This document shows, piece after piece, positions 55,909-64,000 of a DNA stretch of 64,000 nucleotides. Location of the stretch: the NCBI RefSeq assembly GCF_025913575.1, contig NZ_CP109785.1, forward strand, positions 1,488,001 to 1,552,000, given 5' to 3'. Origin of the DNA: Halocatena marina. GTDB lineage: Archaea > Halobacteriota > Halobacteria > Halobacteriales > Haloarculaceae. The position numbers and the translations under genes were made by a program. Position 1 is the first letter of the stretch, and the number at the start of each line of letters is the position of its first letter. The notes beneath the pieces are model-generated. The model saw only the letters and a program-made list of their open reading frames with translations, had not been told where the DNA came from and did not search any database.

Positions 55909-57060
55909 TCACCACTCAGCAGGGCTCCCATCATCATGATGCCAAATTGGATTGTGCCAGTTGATGTCGTACTCGGCGAGTTCTCTGACTGTGCTCTCAT
56001 CAAGATCAATTCCTAACCCGGGACGGTCTGACGGCCTGAGATAACCATCTTCGAACTCGAACACCGTCGGGTTTTCCAGTAAATCGAGGCCGCTGCTCTT
56101 TTCAATGTCGTGAACTTCCAGACTCTGTTCCTGAACAACGATATTCTGTGAACAGAATCCGACCTGTAAACTTGCAGCAAGAGCAACCGGACCAATCGGA
56201 CAATGGGGAACGAGTGCCACATCGAATGCTTCAGTCATTGTAGCGATCTTTCGCATCTCAGAGATGCCACCAACGTGTGTGACATCCGGATGGAAGACGC
56301 CCGCAATTCCATCGATGAGGGCGTTTTTGAAGTCCCAGCGCGAATAGAGACGCTCTCCGGTCGACACCGGCACAGCGGTATGAGCAGCAATCTCTCGTAG
56401 TCGATCGTTCTGCTCTGGAAGCACTGGCTGTTCGAAATACATCGGCCCGTACGGCTCGAGTTCGCTGACCATACGCTTGGCCATCGGGAATGAGACACGG
56501 CCGTGGAAATCGACGCCGATGTCTACGCTGTCGCCGACTGCTTCACGCATCGCCTTCAATCGTTCTGTCGCGGCGTTCACCGCTGCTGGCGACTCCAGCA
56601 TGCGAAACTCAGCGGTAGCGTTGATCTTTAGAGCTGAGTATCCAGCCTCGACCATCTCGCGGGCAGATGCGGCGACGTCTTCTGGCTTTTCTCCGCCAAT
56701 CCAGTGGTGAACTCGTAGTCGAGATCGAACAGGTCCGCCGAGCAAATCGTAGATAGGGGCATCGTAATGATGCCCCATAATATCCCAGAGCGCCATATCG
56801 ATACCAGCGATTGCACTCATTAGAACAGGACCGCCCCGAAAATAGCCCCCCCGATACATCGTCTCCCAGTGTTTTTCGATGGTCAGTGGATCCTCGCCGA
56901 TGAGATACGAATCCATAAGTTCCTTGACAGCGCCACTCACTGCCCGAATACGACCTTGTACAATCGGTTCGCCCCATCCGACGGTCCCATCACTCGTCGT
57001 CACTTTCAGGAGCAGCCACCGGGGTGAAACAGAGAATAGTTCGAAGTCTGTTATGTGCAT
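55909..57060 (-). CDS. Enolase-superfamily dehydratase, D-galactonate dehydratase-like
   Basis: A 383-residue mandelate-racemase-group enzyme from the ATG at 57060 (MHITDFELFSVSPRWLLLK). The DgoD pattern is present: MYRGGYFRGGPVLMSAIAGI in the capping region, metal ligands in DFHGR (with its His), FEQPVLP (Glu) and STGERLY (Glu), HPDVTHVGGI, and the catalytic His in VPHCPIGPVAL, then VVQEQSLE. It removes water from a sugar acid to give a 2-keto-3-deoxy acid. The capping loops would decide substrate (galactonate, gluconate or a related acid). It is the last gene of the minus-strand ABC operon, 247 bp after the ATPase. Confidence 0.85.
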   Translation of the reverse strand: MHITDFELFSVSPRWLLLKVTTSDGTVGWGEPIVQGRIRAVSGAVKELMDSYLIGEDPLTIEKHWETMYRGGYFRGGPVLMSAIAGIDMALWDIMGHHYDAPIYDLLGGPVRSRLRVHHWIGGEKPEDVAASAREMVEAGYSALKINATAEFRMLESPAAVNAATERLKAMREAVGDSVDIGVDFHGRVSFPMAKRMVSELEPYGPMYFEQPVLPEQNDRLREIAAHTAVPVSTGERLYSRWDFKNALIDGIAGVFHPDVTHVGGISEMRKIATMTEAFDVALVPHCPIGPVALAASLQVGFCSQNIVVQEQSLEVHDIEKSSGLDLLENPTVFEFEDGYLRPSDRPGLGIDLDESTVRELAEYDINWHNPIWHHDDGSPAEW

Positions 57061-57306
57061 ATGTCCGCTCTCGTTGCGAGTTAACTTGATTGTTATGTGT
57101 GCAAGCAAAGACCAGAGGCACAATACGTCCACTGTCTGCTCATCGGCCGCGCGTGACTAACTCTAGTTTCGGGGATAGTGAGACAAAAACAGTCACGTAT
57201 CCATTCTGTAGCTCTGTAGTTTGTCTTGTATACGGTCTATTTCCTCATTGGAGAGCGTTCAGGATCGCCAATAGTCGACGCAGGGAATAGTCAACGGTTA
57301 GACGTT

Positions 57307-58482
57307 CTATCCCTCGGATGTTACACTGACGTTAGTCCGCCGTTCGGAGAGTTCGGTTTCGACCTCTGAAGCGAGGCTTCGATGATGAATCGCCTCACCT
57401 GTCTCGGTATCGAAGAGATACACTACGTCCGCGGAGACACGAGCATACAGCTCCTCACCCTCTTTGATTGGACGCTGGCCATCGATTTCAACGACAAACG
57501 TCTCGTCGCTCGATTGCTCAATCGGCTTCAGATACAGATAGTTGATACTCCCCATCGGTTCGACAACATCGACAGTACAGCAAATGTCGTTGCCACTCTC
57601 TGTGTCTTCGAGGACGTCTATATCCTCTGGGCGAACACCGAGTGTTACGCGTTCGTGTCCTTTAGCGGACGCATGGAGCCTCTCGGGGAGGTCGTAGTCG
57701 AATCCGTCAGCTTCGAGCGCTGTGTCCGCTCGGATAGCTTCGAAGAAGTTCATCGATGGCGAACCGAGAAAGCCAGCGACGAAGATGTTGGTTGGTTTGT
57801 AGAAGCATTCGAGCGGGGTTCCTGCCTGTTGGAGTTCGCCCTGATCAAGGATGACGAGTCGATCTCCCATCGTCATCGCTTCCGTCTGATCGTGCGTAAC
57901 GTACAGCGTCGTCACGTCGAGTTCGTTTTGGAGACGATTGATCTCCGTACGCATTTCGGCACGCAGTTTTGCATCGAGGTTCGAGAGGGGTTCGTCCATC
58001 AAGAAGACGTTGGGATCACGAACGATCGCGCGCCCGAGTGCGACCCGCTGTTGCTGGCCACCGGACATCTCACCAGGCGTGTTGTCCAGCAGATTGTCGA
58101 TACCCATCATTTCTGCGGTGCTCCTGACGCGCGTTTCGATCTCTTCAGAGGAGTAATCAGTCGACATCTTCAACCCGAAGGACATGTTCCCCTCGACGGT
58201 CATGTTTGGATACAGCGCGTAATTTTGAAACACCATTGCAATGTCTCGAGCACGAGGGCCGAGTTCGTTGACGATGGTGTCCCCGATGATTACATCGCCC
58301 TCGCTTTGCTGTTCGAGCCCAGCAACGGTTCGGAGCAACGTCGACTTGCCACTTCCCGACGGGCCAACGAAGACGACGAACTCTCCATCAAGAATGTCTA
58401 TCGAAACATCGTCAACAGCAATGATCTGACCGTCGCCTGTTCCAAAGCGCTTCGTGACGTTGTTAATGCTGATCCGTGCCAT
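57307..58482 (-). CDS. CUT1 sugar ABC transporter ATP-binding protein (MalK/UgpC-like)
   Basis: A 391-residue ATPase. Walker A GPSGSGKST is at about 39-47, the signature MSGGQQQR and Walker B VFLMDEPLSNLDA follow, then HDQTEAMTMGDR. Residues about 240-391 form the MalK-type OB regulatory domain (VTLGVRPEDIDVL, then VDVVEPMGSINYLYL). It powers import by the two permeases encoded just upstream. The dehydratase gene follows, linking uptake to breakdown. Confidence 0.9.
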   Translation of the reverse strand: MARISINNVTKRFGTGDGQIIAVDDVSIDILDGEFVVFVGPSGSGKSTLLRTVAGLEQQSEGDVIIGDTIVNELGPRARDIAMVFQNYALYPNMTVEGNMSFGLKMSTDYSSEEIETRVRSTAEMMGIDNLLDNTPGEMSGGQQQRVALGRAIVRDPNVFLMDEPLSNLDAKLRAEMRTEINRLQNELDVTTLYVTHDQTEAMTMGDRLVILDQGELQQAGTPLECFYKPTNIFVAGFLGSPSMNFFEAIRADTALEADGFDYDLPERLHASAKGHERVTLGVRPEDIDVLEDTESGNDICCTVDVVEPMGSINYLYLKPIEQSSDETFVVEIDGQRPIKEGEELYARVSADVVYLFDTETGEAIHHRSLASEVETELSERRTNVSVTSEG

Positions 58483-58560
58483 TATTCTGATTTACAGTAC
58501 GGCTGTGTAGCCCCGCCGTGCGGGCGTGATCGACGAGCGATTCGTGTGGGTGTGTGCTGC

Positions 58561-59436
58561 TCATTCTTTAATCACCACGCCGAAGCTGAGTCCGGCAGCG
58601 AGGTACTTGTTAACTGCAACGACAAACAACAACACTGGAATAATGATGACCGTCGTGGCGGCTGCGAGCAGGCTCCATTCGATCTGTCGAACTCCAATGA
58701 ACTGATAGACCTGCATCGACACGGTCACTGCACGGTTGTTCGTCAGTACAAGTCCGAACAGTAACTCAATCCACGCGAAGATGAAGCTGATGATGGCGAC
58801 CGAGATGATGCCAGGTTTGGCTGATGGGAGGGTAACTCGCAAGAACGCTTGGAAGTGAGTCGCCCCATCGACGCGTGCAGCCTCCTCCAGCGTCTCTGGA
58901 ATGCCGTCGAAAAACGCCTTCATCACCCAAACGACGAGCGAGATGTTGATAGTGATGTACATCAACACCATTCCAATTCGCGTGTCATAGAGGTTCAGCG
59001 CCCGGAAAATGACAAAGAACGGAATCACAACAGCGATGGGTGGGAGCATCCGTGAGGAGAGGATCCATACGAGCACGTCTCGCTGTTTGGGCACATCATA
59101 CCGCGAGAGAATGTACGCCGCAGGCACGCCGATGAGCAAGACGAGAATAACCGACGAGACCACCATGACGAGGCTGTTGACGAACGCCGAGACGTAGCTC
59201 GATTCCGCTGCGAGCTGAATGTAGTTGTACACTGTCGGCAAGAAAACCCAATCAGGTGGCAGCGAGATCGCCTCCCGTGGAGGCTTCAGTGACATCGAGA
59301 CAATCCAGTACAACGGGAACAACACAATAAACGACCAGATCAGAAGAACAGTGTGACGACCGATGGCAGCGAGCTGTTTCCGTGTTTCTTTTGAGAAGCG
59401 TCGAGACGGGTGTTTCGGATCGGTGGTCGTCGCCAT
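58561..59436 (-). CDS. Carbohydrate ABC transporter permease (MalG-like)
   Basis: A 291-residue permease with six membrane helices. The EAA cytoplasmic loop is present: EEAARVDGATHFQAFLRVTLPSAKPG (contacts the ATPase). The ATG at 59436 shares one base with the upstream permease stop in the TGATG junction, so I use it in place of a start three codons earlier. An N-terminal hydrophilic leader of 25 residues precedes the first helix. Confidence 0.9.
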   Translation of the reverse strand: MATTTDPKHPSRRFSKETRKQLAAIGRHTVLLIWSFIVLFPLYWIVSMSLKPPREAISLPPDWVFLPTVYNYIQLAAESSYVSAFVNSLVMVVSSVILVLLIGVPAAYILSRYDVPKQRDVLVWILSSRMLPPIAVVIPFFVIFRALNLYDTRIGMVLMYITINISLVVWVMKAFFDGIPETLEEAARVDGATHFQAFLRVTLPSAKPGIISVAIISFIFAWIELLFGLVLTNNRAVTVSMQVYQFIGVRQIEWSLLAAATTVIIIPVLLFVVAVNKYLAAGLSFGVVIKE

Positions 59437-60377
59437 CAGTCCCACACCCCCTCAAAGCCGATCACCGCGATAAGCACGTTACAGAGCGCGACAATACAGA
59501 TGAGGTAAACGATAGCGATAGCACTCGCAACACCGAGATCGACGAATTTGAAGCCAGTCTCGAAAATGTTGATGCTTACTAGCTTCGTCGCTGAGCCGGG
59601 ACCGCCACGGGTGAGGCTGAACACGAGCCCGAACGTACGGAGTAGATCGATGAGTCGAATGAGAATTGCGACGAACAACACTGGCTTCATATACGGGATG
59701 ATGACGTGTACGTATCGTCGCCAGAGCGGCGCACCATCAACCTGAGATGCCTCGACCAAGGTGTCGGGGATCGATGAGAGGCCAGCATAGAAGATGATGA
59801 ACATGAACGGTGTCCAGTTCCATGTATCGATTGTGATGACCGTCAACAACGGAATATCGCTCAGAAAGTTCGGTGCTACGAACGGCGTATACGTCTGTAT
59901 GAGGTACGGAATGACGCCGACCTCCGTATTGAGCATGATACGGAAGATGGTCGCCAGCGACACAGGGGCAACAGCCATCGGGAGAATGAATGTTACCCGG
60001 TAGAACGTCTGCATCCGTTCGGAGCGGACGCCGGTCACGAGCGCGGCCAAGATGAATCCGAGGCACGTCTCCAGCACCAGTGCACCGGCGACGAACGCGA
60101 TCGTGATGGCGAACGAATGGACGGCATCGCCACTGACAAACGCTGTCTCGAAGTTACTGAGCCCGGCGAATGATCCCATTGTCGATGGACTCGACAAGTC
60201 GTAGTGAACGAGGCTGAGATAGAGGTCGTAGATGCCTGGGAAGATGGTAACGAGTAGCATCATGAGCACCATCGGCGTCATGAACCAGTACGGGAGATAG
60301 TCGTTCCACAGCGCTCGGAGACGCGCAACGCTTATTCCCTGCCGGACCTCCGACTGTGTTGGTGTATTCATTGACAT
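59436..60377 (-). CDS. Carbohydrate ABC transporter permease (MalF-like)
   Basis: A 313-residue permease with six membrane helices and the EAA loop VEASQVDGAPLWRRYVHVIIPYMKP. The first helix starts at about residue 34 (WFMTPMVLMMLLVTIFPG). Two ATGs lie close at the start (60377 and 60371). It follows the binding-protein gene by 41 bp and overlaps the next permease start. Confidence 0.9.
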   Translation of the reverse strand: MSMNTPTQSEVRQGISVARLRALWNDYLPYWFMTPMVLMMLLVTIFPGIYDLYLSLVHYDLSSPSTMGSFAGLSNFETAFVSGDAVHSFAITIAFVAGALVLETCLGFILAALVTGVRSERMQTFYRVTFILPMAVAPVSLATIFRIMLNTEVGVIPYLIQTYTPFVAPNFLSDIPLLTVITIDTWNWTPFMFIIFYAGLSSIPDTLVEASQVDGAPLWRRYVHVIIPYMKPVLFVAILIRLIDLLRTFGLVFSLTRGGPGSATKLVSINIFETGFKFVDLGVASAIAIVYLICIVALCNVLIAVIGFEGVWD

Positions 60378-60418
60378 TTATATCGCCGTATTGCAGTCGC
60401 TTGCGTCAGTGATTGGAC

Positions 60419-61840
60419 TCATCCTGTCGTCGCAATCTGTTCAGCCTGTTTCGCTGCCGAGCGGAATGCTTTCTCGACGGACTGATTACCGGCAATAGCG
60501 GTCTGTAATTTCTCGGAGTATTTCTGACCCCACTCAGGATATTTCGGATCGAACGGGTCTCCGATGGCGTTTTTGAGTGAGTGCAACGATACCTCAGCGT
60601 ACTTCGCTCTCACCTGTTTTTTGAAGTCTTTGTTTAGCCACGTTGATTCACGAACTGGGAAGGGAGCACCGTTTTTGACGTGCATCCAGTTCATTGTGGG
60701 AGTCGAGGTTGCCCACAGCATGAACAAGAATCCTGCCTCGGAGTTCTTTGCATTCTTCGAGGTAGAGATCTGCCACGTGAAGGCGTTCGGTGCGAACCGA
60801 CCACCACTCGTGTCTGGGACGGGCATCTTCGTAATCCCGATCGAATCTGAGACAGAGGACGCTTCGGGATCAGTGAGTCCGTCCCAAAACAGATTAGCGT
60901 CTGCGAAGATGTGTCCTGCCTTTCCGGACTGCATCGTCGAGAGGGCATCGGACCACGTCTGGCTGGCTGCTCCCGCTGGACCGTAGTTCTGGAGGAGGTT
61001 GATGTAGGATTTCCCCGCTGCGATGGCTGGCTCGGAGTCGAGTGCAGAGTCAGAAGGATAGGTATTCCACAGCTTCTTGCCAAACGCACGAATCCACGCG
61101 TTCTGGATGTAAATATTCATACCATAGCCTTTCTGACCGCGAGCGACACCACCGACGACGCCGTTTTCGTTCTCGTGGATGATCTTGGCGTTTGCTCTGA
61201 GATCTGCGAATGTCTTCGGGATCGAGAGGTCGTGTTTCTTATAGAGGTCCTTGCGATAGAACGTCGTCAACACTTCGACAGTGATTGGCATTCCGGTCCA
61301 CATGTCGGCGCGGCCAGCCCCGTGAGCTGCCTCTCGACAGACGCCGAGTAGATCATTCGGTTGATACCAGCTCTCATCGAAGAGCTCTCCGCTATCGAAG
61401 TATGGATCGAGTGGCTGGATCCATCCAGATTGCCGGAATTGGTTGACCACTTGATCCATAAAGATCACGTCGAACTTGCCAGCACCCGTCGACACATCAG
61501 TGAGTCGCTTCGTTCGAAACTCCTGTTCCGGAAGAATGTTCCACTTGACATTGATACCGGTTAATTCCTCGAACACCGGAACAGCTGGCTTGATCGCATC
61601 CACCCACGGATGTTTGACCGCTCCAATATTGATTGAATCACCATCGTACTTCGTCCACTTGATGTTAGCTTTTGCATATTCTTTGAGAGGAATTGAGACT
61701 GTTTTGCTTTCGCCCGAACTACTTGTTTCGGAATCCGCTGGTGTTTTCTGCTCCGCTCCGCGGGTGCACCCCGCAAGTCCACCCAGTAATCCGACACCTG
61801 CAGCTTTCAGGAATGTACGTCTCTTGCTACCGTTGCTCAT
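60419..61840 (-). CDS. Extracellular sugar-binding lipoprotein of the CUT1 ABC transporter
   Basis: A 473-residue family 1 solute-binding protein from the ATG at 61840. A Tat signal with lipobox (SKRRTFLKAAGVGLLGGLAGC) would anchor it outside the membrane. The mature protein has FEELTGINVKWNILPEQEF, then FDVIFMDQVVNQFRQSGWI, and FLFMLWATSTP near the C-terminal third, typical of the MalE/UgpB class. It heads the importer operon, which runs binding protein, two permeases, ATPase, dehydratase. Ligand likely a sugar or sugar acid. Confidence 0.9.
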   Translation of the reverse strand: MSNGSKRRTFLKAAGVGLLGGLAGCTRGAEQKTPADSETSSSGESKTVSIPLKEYAKANIKWTKYDGDSINIGAVKHPWVDAIKPAVPVFEELTGINVKWNILPEQEFRTKRLTDVSTGAGKFDVIFMDQVVNQFRQSGWIQPLDPYFDSGELFDESWYQPNDLLGVCREAAHGAGRADMWTGMPITVEVLTTFYRKDLYKKHDLSIPKTFADLRANAKIIHENENGVVGGVARGQKGYGMNIYIQNAWIRAFGKKLWNTYPSDSALDSEPAIAAGKSYINLLQNYGPAGAASQTWSDALSTMQSGKAGHIFADANLFWDGLTDPEASSVSDSIGITKMPVPDTSGGRFAPNAFTWQISTSKNAKNSEAGFLFMLWATSTPTMNWMHVKNGAPFPVRESTWLNKDFKKQVRAKYAEVSLHSLKNAIGDPFDPKYPEWGQKYSEKLQTAIAGNQSVEKAFRSAAKQAEQIATTG

Positions 61841-61873
61841 CAATACTCACCATGTAAGGACAGATAGCTACTG

Positions 61874-61886
61874 AATATTAAATATT
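61874..61886. promoter_or_regulatory. AT inverted repeat in the divergent sugar-locus promoter region
   Basis: AATATT-A-AATATT lies between the divergent binding-protein and SDR genes (34 bp from the former, about 85 bp from the latter), so one regulator could control both. Being pure AT it has low information and may equally be TATA elements of the two promoters. Confidence 0.3.
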
Positions 61887-61970
61887 ATGTATTAAAAAGT
61901 TCATATTGGTTTGAGCGTCCTGTCTTGGTGTTCACGCGGGTTTTTCCCACACCCTCAATCATTAAATATG

Positions 61971-62768
61971 ATGCACATCACAGATGAACATATGCAATGT
62001 GATCTTACAGGTCAGACTGCGCTCATCAGCGGATCCGGTCGAGGAATGGGGAAAGCATCCGCAAAGAAACTCGCGCAAAACGGGGCACACGTCGTGGTTA
62101 ACGACGTTGACGCTGCTGTTGCCAAGGAGACAGCCACGGAGATTCAGAACCAAGGGGGCGAATCCATCGGTATCGGAGCTGATGTTAGCGACGAAGTGGA
62201 CGTCAAAACAATGATCGAAACAGTGACCGAAACGTTTGGCACGGTCGATATTCTTGTGAACAACGCAGGTGTTGGTGACGCTGGGCCGTTTCTCGATGAA
62301 GAGAACGATGACACGTTCGACTTGAATCTCGATATCCACCTTCGAGGAAGCGTGAACTGCACCAGAGCGGTTGTCGATGGAATGGTCGAGCAAGGGTACG
62401 GGAAAATCATCAATATCACCTCGATACACACGAAAAACGGTGTTGGGATGTCACCAGCGTACGACGTTGGAAAGTACAGTCTGCTCGGCCTGACGAAGAG
62501 TCTTGCACTCGAACTCGGACGAGACGGCGTCCGCGTAAACGCCGTCGCACCCGGGTGGGTGAACACTCGAATGACAGAGGGGTTCAGCGAGGCTGTCCGA
62601 CAGCAAATCCTCGACAACAACCCGCTTGACCGGCTCGCCGAGCCGGAGGACATCGCAGAGGCCGTCACATTCCTTGCCGCACCGGCCAGTGACTACATCA
62701 ACGGCCACGAACTCCGAGTCGACGGTGGGCAGGTACCAATCGACAGCTGGCGGCTAGATAACCGATAG
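61971..62768 (+). CDS. Short-chain dehydrogenase/reductase (SDR), sugar-acid or sugar dehydrogenase type
   Basis: A roughly 265-residue classical SDR. The cofactor motif GSGRGMGKA (TGxxxGxG-type) follows ALIS near the start, NNAG stabilises the core, and the active site has Ser in NITSIH and YDVGK (Tyr-x-x-x-Lys). GAVRVNAVAPGWVNTRM-type wording and a C-terminal VDGGQVP are normal. Start is uncertain among ATGs at 61968, 61971 and 61992. It is divergent from the ABC operon, and probably oxidises the imported sugar or a deoxy-keto intermediate. Confidence 0.85.
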   Translation: MHITDEHMQCDLTGQTALISGSGRGMGKASAKKLAQNGAHVVVNDVDAAVAKETATEIQNQGGESIGIGADVSDEVDVKTMIETVTETFGTVDILVNNAGVGDAGPFLDEENDDTFDLNLDIHLRGSVNCTRAVVDGMVEQGYGKIINITSIHTKNGVGMSPAYDVGKYSLLGLTKSLALELGRDGVRVNAVAPGWVNTRMTEGFSEAVRQQILDNNPLDRLAEPEDIAEAVTFLAAPASDYINGHELRVDGGQVPIDSWRLDNR

Positions 62769-62957
62769 CGTTCTGTGTCCAATCGCACCATCAGGGCGTG
62801 GACGCATAGAGCACCACGAATCTAAGACCGAAGAGAACACCTGTCGCAGACGAACTCATACTCGAACGGTTCGTTGTTGTAGTGGCTTTTCGGCGTTTAG
62901 GACGACCGAGAGGATTCTCGAGATTATCCAAATTCGGTAACGAGCAGGAGCAACGTC

Positions 62958-63989
62958 TCAGTCGCTATCGCTTGGATAGATGACTTTTTTCAGCCCGGCT
63001 TTGTCCTCCATCTGGTCGAACGCATCTTGTAGTCCCTCAAGCGCGTACTCATCAGTAATAAGCGCGGCAGGATCGATTCGTTCCCGCTGGAGTAGCGTCA
63101 CTGCGCGAACGAATGAGTTCGGAGTCAGTGAGAACGTCCCAACAAGTTCGAGTTCATCGTAGTAGATGTCGAAGGGATTGATTTCGACAGTAGTGTCCTG
63201 CGGAGGAACACCGAAAATAAGCGTGGTACCACCTGCTGAAGGGAGTGACTGTGCTGTCTCGATTGTTTCCGGAAGGCCAACTGCCTCGACAGCGATGTCG
63301 ACACGCTCAACGAGAACATCGATGGTTTCTGTGAGATCGGTCTCTCCGGGATCGACGACGAAGTCTGCACCCACATCGCGTGCGAGATAGCGTCGCTCGT
63401 CGACCGGTTCGGAAACAATGATCGTGCCTGCACCGTTGGTTCGGAACGACTGAACGAGGAGCAGTCCGATCGGTCCAGCACCGATGATGACGACAGTGTC
63501 GCCGGAGTTGAGCCCTACCTGATCAATTGCGTGAAGACAGCAGGCGAGCGGCTCAGCGAACGCGGCCTTTTCAAATGCGAGTTCTCCGATTGGTTCGATA
63601 TATCCCGCTGGTACACTCACGTACTCAGCGAAGGCACCGTCGATGATCCGATCGGCAGCACCACCGATCGAGGTGAAGTTCTCACAGAGATTTTCCTTCC
63701 CGTTGATACACTGACCACACTGATTACACGGAATAGACGGATTGATGGCTACACGATCACCGACAGTGACGTCGGAAACAGCATCTCCGACGGCGACGAT
63801 CTCGCCGGCACTCTCGTGGCCTGGTATCAGTGGATAACTGACGGGAAACGTCCCGTGATACATGTGATAGTCGGTCATGCAGACACCGCACGCCTTCACT
63901 TGTACAAGCACTTCGTCGTCGCTGGGGGTCGGCCGCTCGCGCTCCTCTACAGAAAGCGTACAGTGGTCTGTCAGTACAGCTGCTTTCAT
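62958..63989 (-). CDS. Zinc-dependent medium-chain alcohol/polyol dehydrogenase
   Basis: A 343-residue MDR dehydrogenase. The catalytic zinc site is Cys in ACGVCMTDYHMYHG, His-Glu in GHESAGEIVAVGD; the structural zinc uses the four Cys of CNQCGQCINGKENLC. The Rossmann motif VIIGAGPIGLL binds NAD(P). The plan matches sorbitol, threonine and sugar dehydrogenases. It ends convergent with the SDR gene; its promoter is at or beyond the right edge. Likely another oxidation step in the same sugar pathway. Confidence 0.9.
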   Translation of the reverse strand: MKAAVLTDHCTLSVEERERPTPSDDEVLVQVKACGVCMTDYHMYHGTFPVSYPLIPGHESAGEIVAVGDAVSDVTVGDRVAINPSIPCNQCGQCINGKENLCENFTSIGGAADRIIDGAFAEYVSVPAGYIEPIGELAFEKAAFAEPLACCLHAIDQVGLNSGDTVVIIGAGPIGLLLVQSFRTNGAGTIIVSEPVDERRYLARDVGADFVVDPGETDLTETIDVLVERVDIAVEAVGLPETIETAQSLPSAGGTTLIFGVPPQDTTVEINPFDIYYDELELVGTFSLTPNSFVRAVTLLQRERIDPAALITDEYALEGLQDAFDQMEDKAGLKKVIYPSDSD

Positions 63990-64000
63990 TTATTGACGCT

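Noticed and set aside
57382..58764. 460-codon plus-strand open frame opposite the sugar ABC ATPase
   Set aside because: It covers the ATPase and the permease junction on the other strand and shows no family motif; the ATPase motifs on the minus strand are unambiguous.

Overview
The window is chromosomal DNA from a halophilic archaeon (class Halobacteria). Evidence: acidic predicted proteins, twin-arginine signals on most secreted proteins, HTH-10/bacterio-opsin-activator regulators, a twin-domain DUF7344 regulator, a TrmB regulator, a small histone-fold protein, and an isoprenoid-lipid style prenyl synthase with a UbiA enzyme. Coding DNA is moderately GC-rich; the spaces between genes are long and AT-rich and hold decayed genes. 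I cannot name the genus. I saw no rRNA, tRNA or CRISPR array.

Layout. (a) 1-5.5 kb: surface-polysaccharide type genes (GT2 glycosyltransferase, FemAB/GNAT-like protein, secreted beta-helix protein, large DUF2206 membrane protein). (b) 6.2-19.1 kb, all minus strand: an amidohydrolase, then six genes that overlap end to end (methanogenesis-marker-12-like ASKHA protein, deoxyribosyltransferase-like protein, ABC ATPase, two ABC-2 permeases, and an exported toroid protein with the DxDD motif of class II terpene cyclases), then an MMPL/HpnN-like RND exporter, a geranylgeranyl-type diphosphate synthase and a UbiA prenyltransferase. This is the most interesting locus: a candidate undescribed isoprenoid synthesis/export or envelope system. 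(c) 20.7-31.4 kb: accessory region bounded by two nearly identical PadR genes in inverted orientation, with an SMR exporter just outside and TrmB, MATE/TetR, a subtilase, a small histone-fold gene, a membrane-anchored OB-fold protein and an IS6-like transposase remnant inside.

(d) 31.7-42.2 kb: UvsE endonuclease, frameshifted YdcF-like gene, HtpX-like protease, LtrA-like protein, DUF7552 protein, a siderophore/cobalamin-type binding protein broken by a stop and a frameshift, an ABC-2 exporter, a DUF3179 protein and small membrane proteins. (e) 42.7-55.2 kb: regulators (HxlR, twin DUF7344, a 1006-residue PAS/GAF/HTH-10 protein, two tandem HTH-10 paralogues), a VOC protein, a CPA1 antiporter with TrkA domains, an orphan secreted protein and a secreted GH16 glucanase. 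(f) 55.9-64 kb: a sugar/sugar-acid locus: CUT1 ABC importer (binding protein, two permeases, ATPase) followed by a galactonate-dehydratase-like enolase-superfamily enzyme, with a divergent SDR dehydrogenase and a zinc-dependent alcohol dehydrogenase.

At least three genes are broken (HTH gene at 21.8 kb, YdcF-like gene at 33 kb, binding protein at 37 kb). Two of these breaks are in-frame TGA codons.
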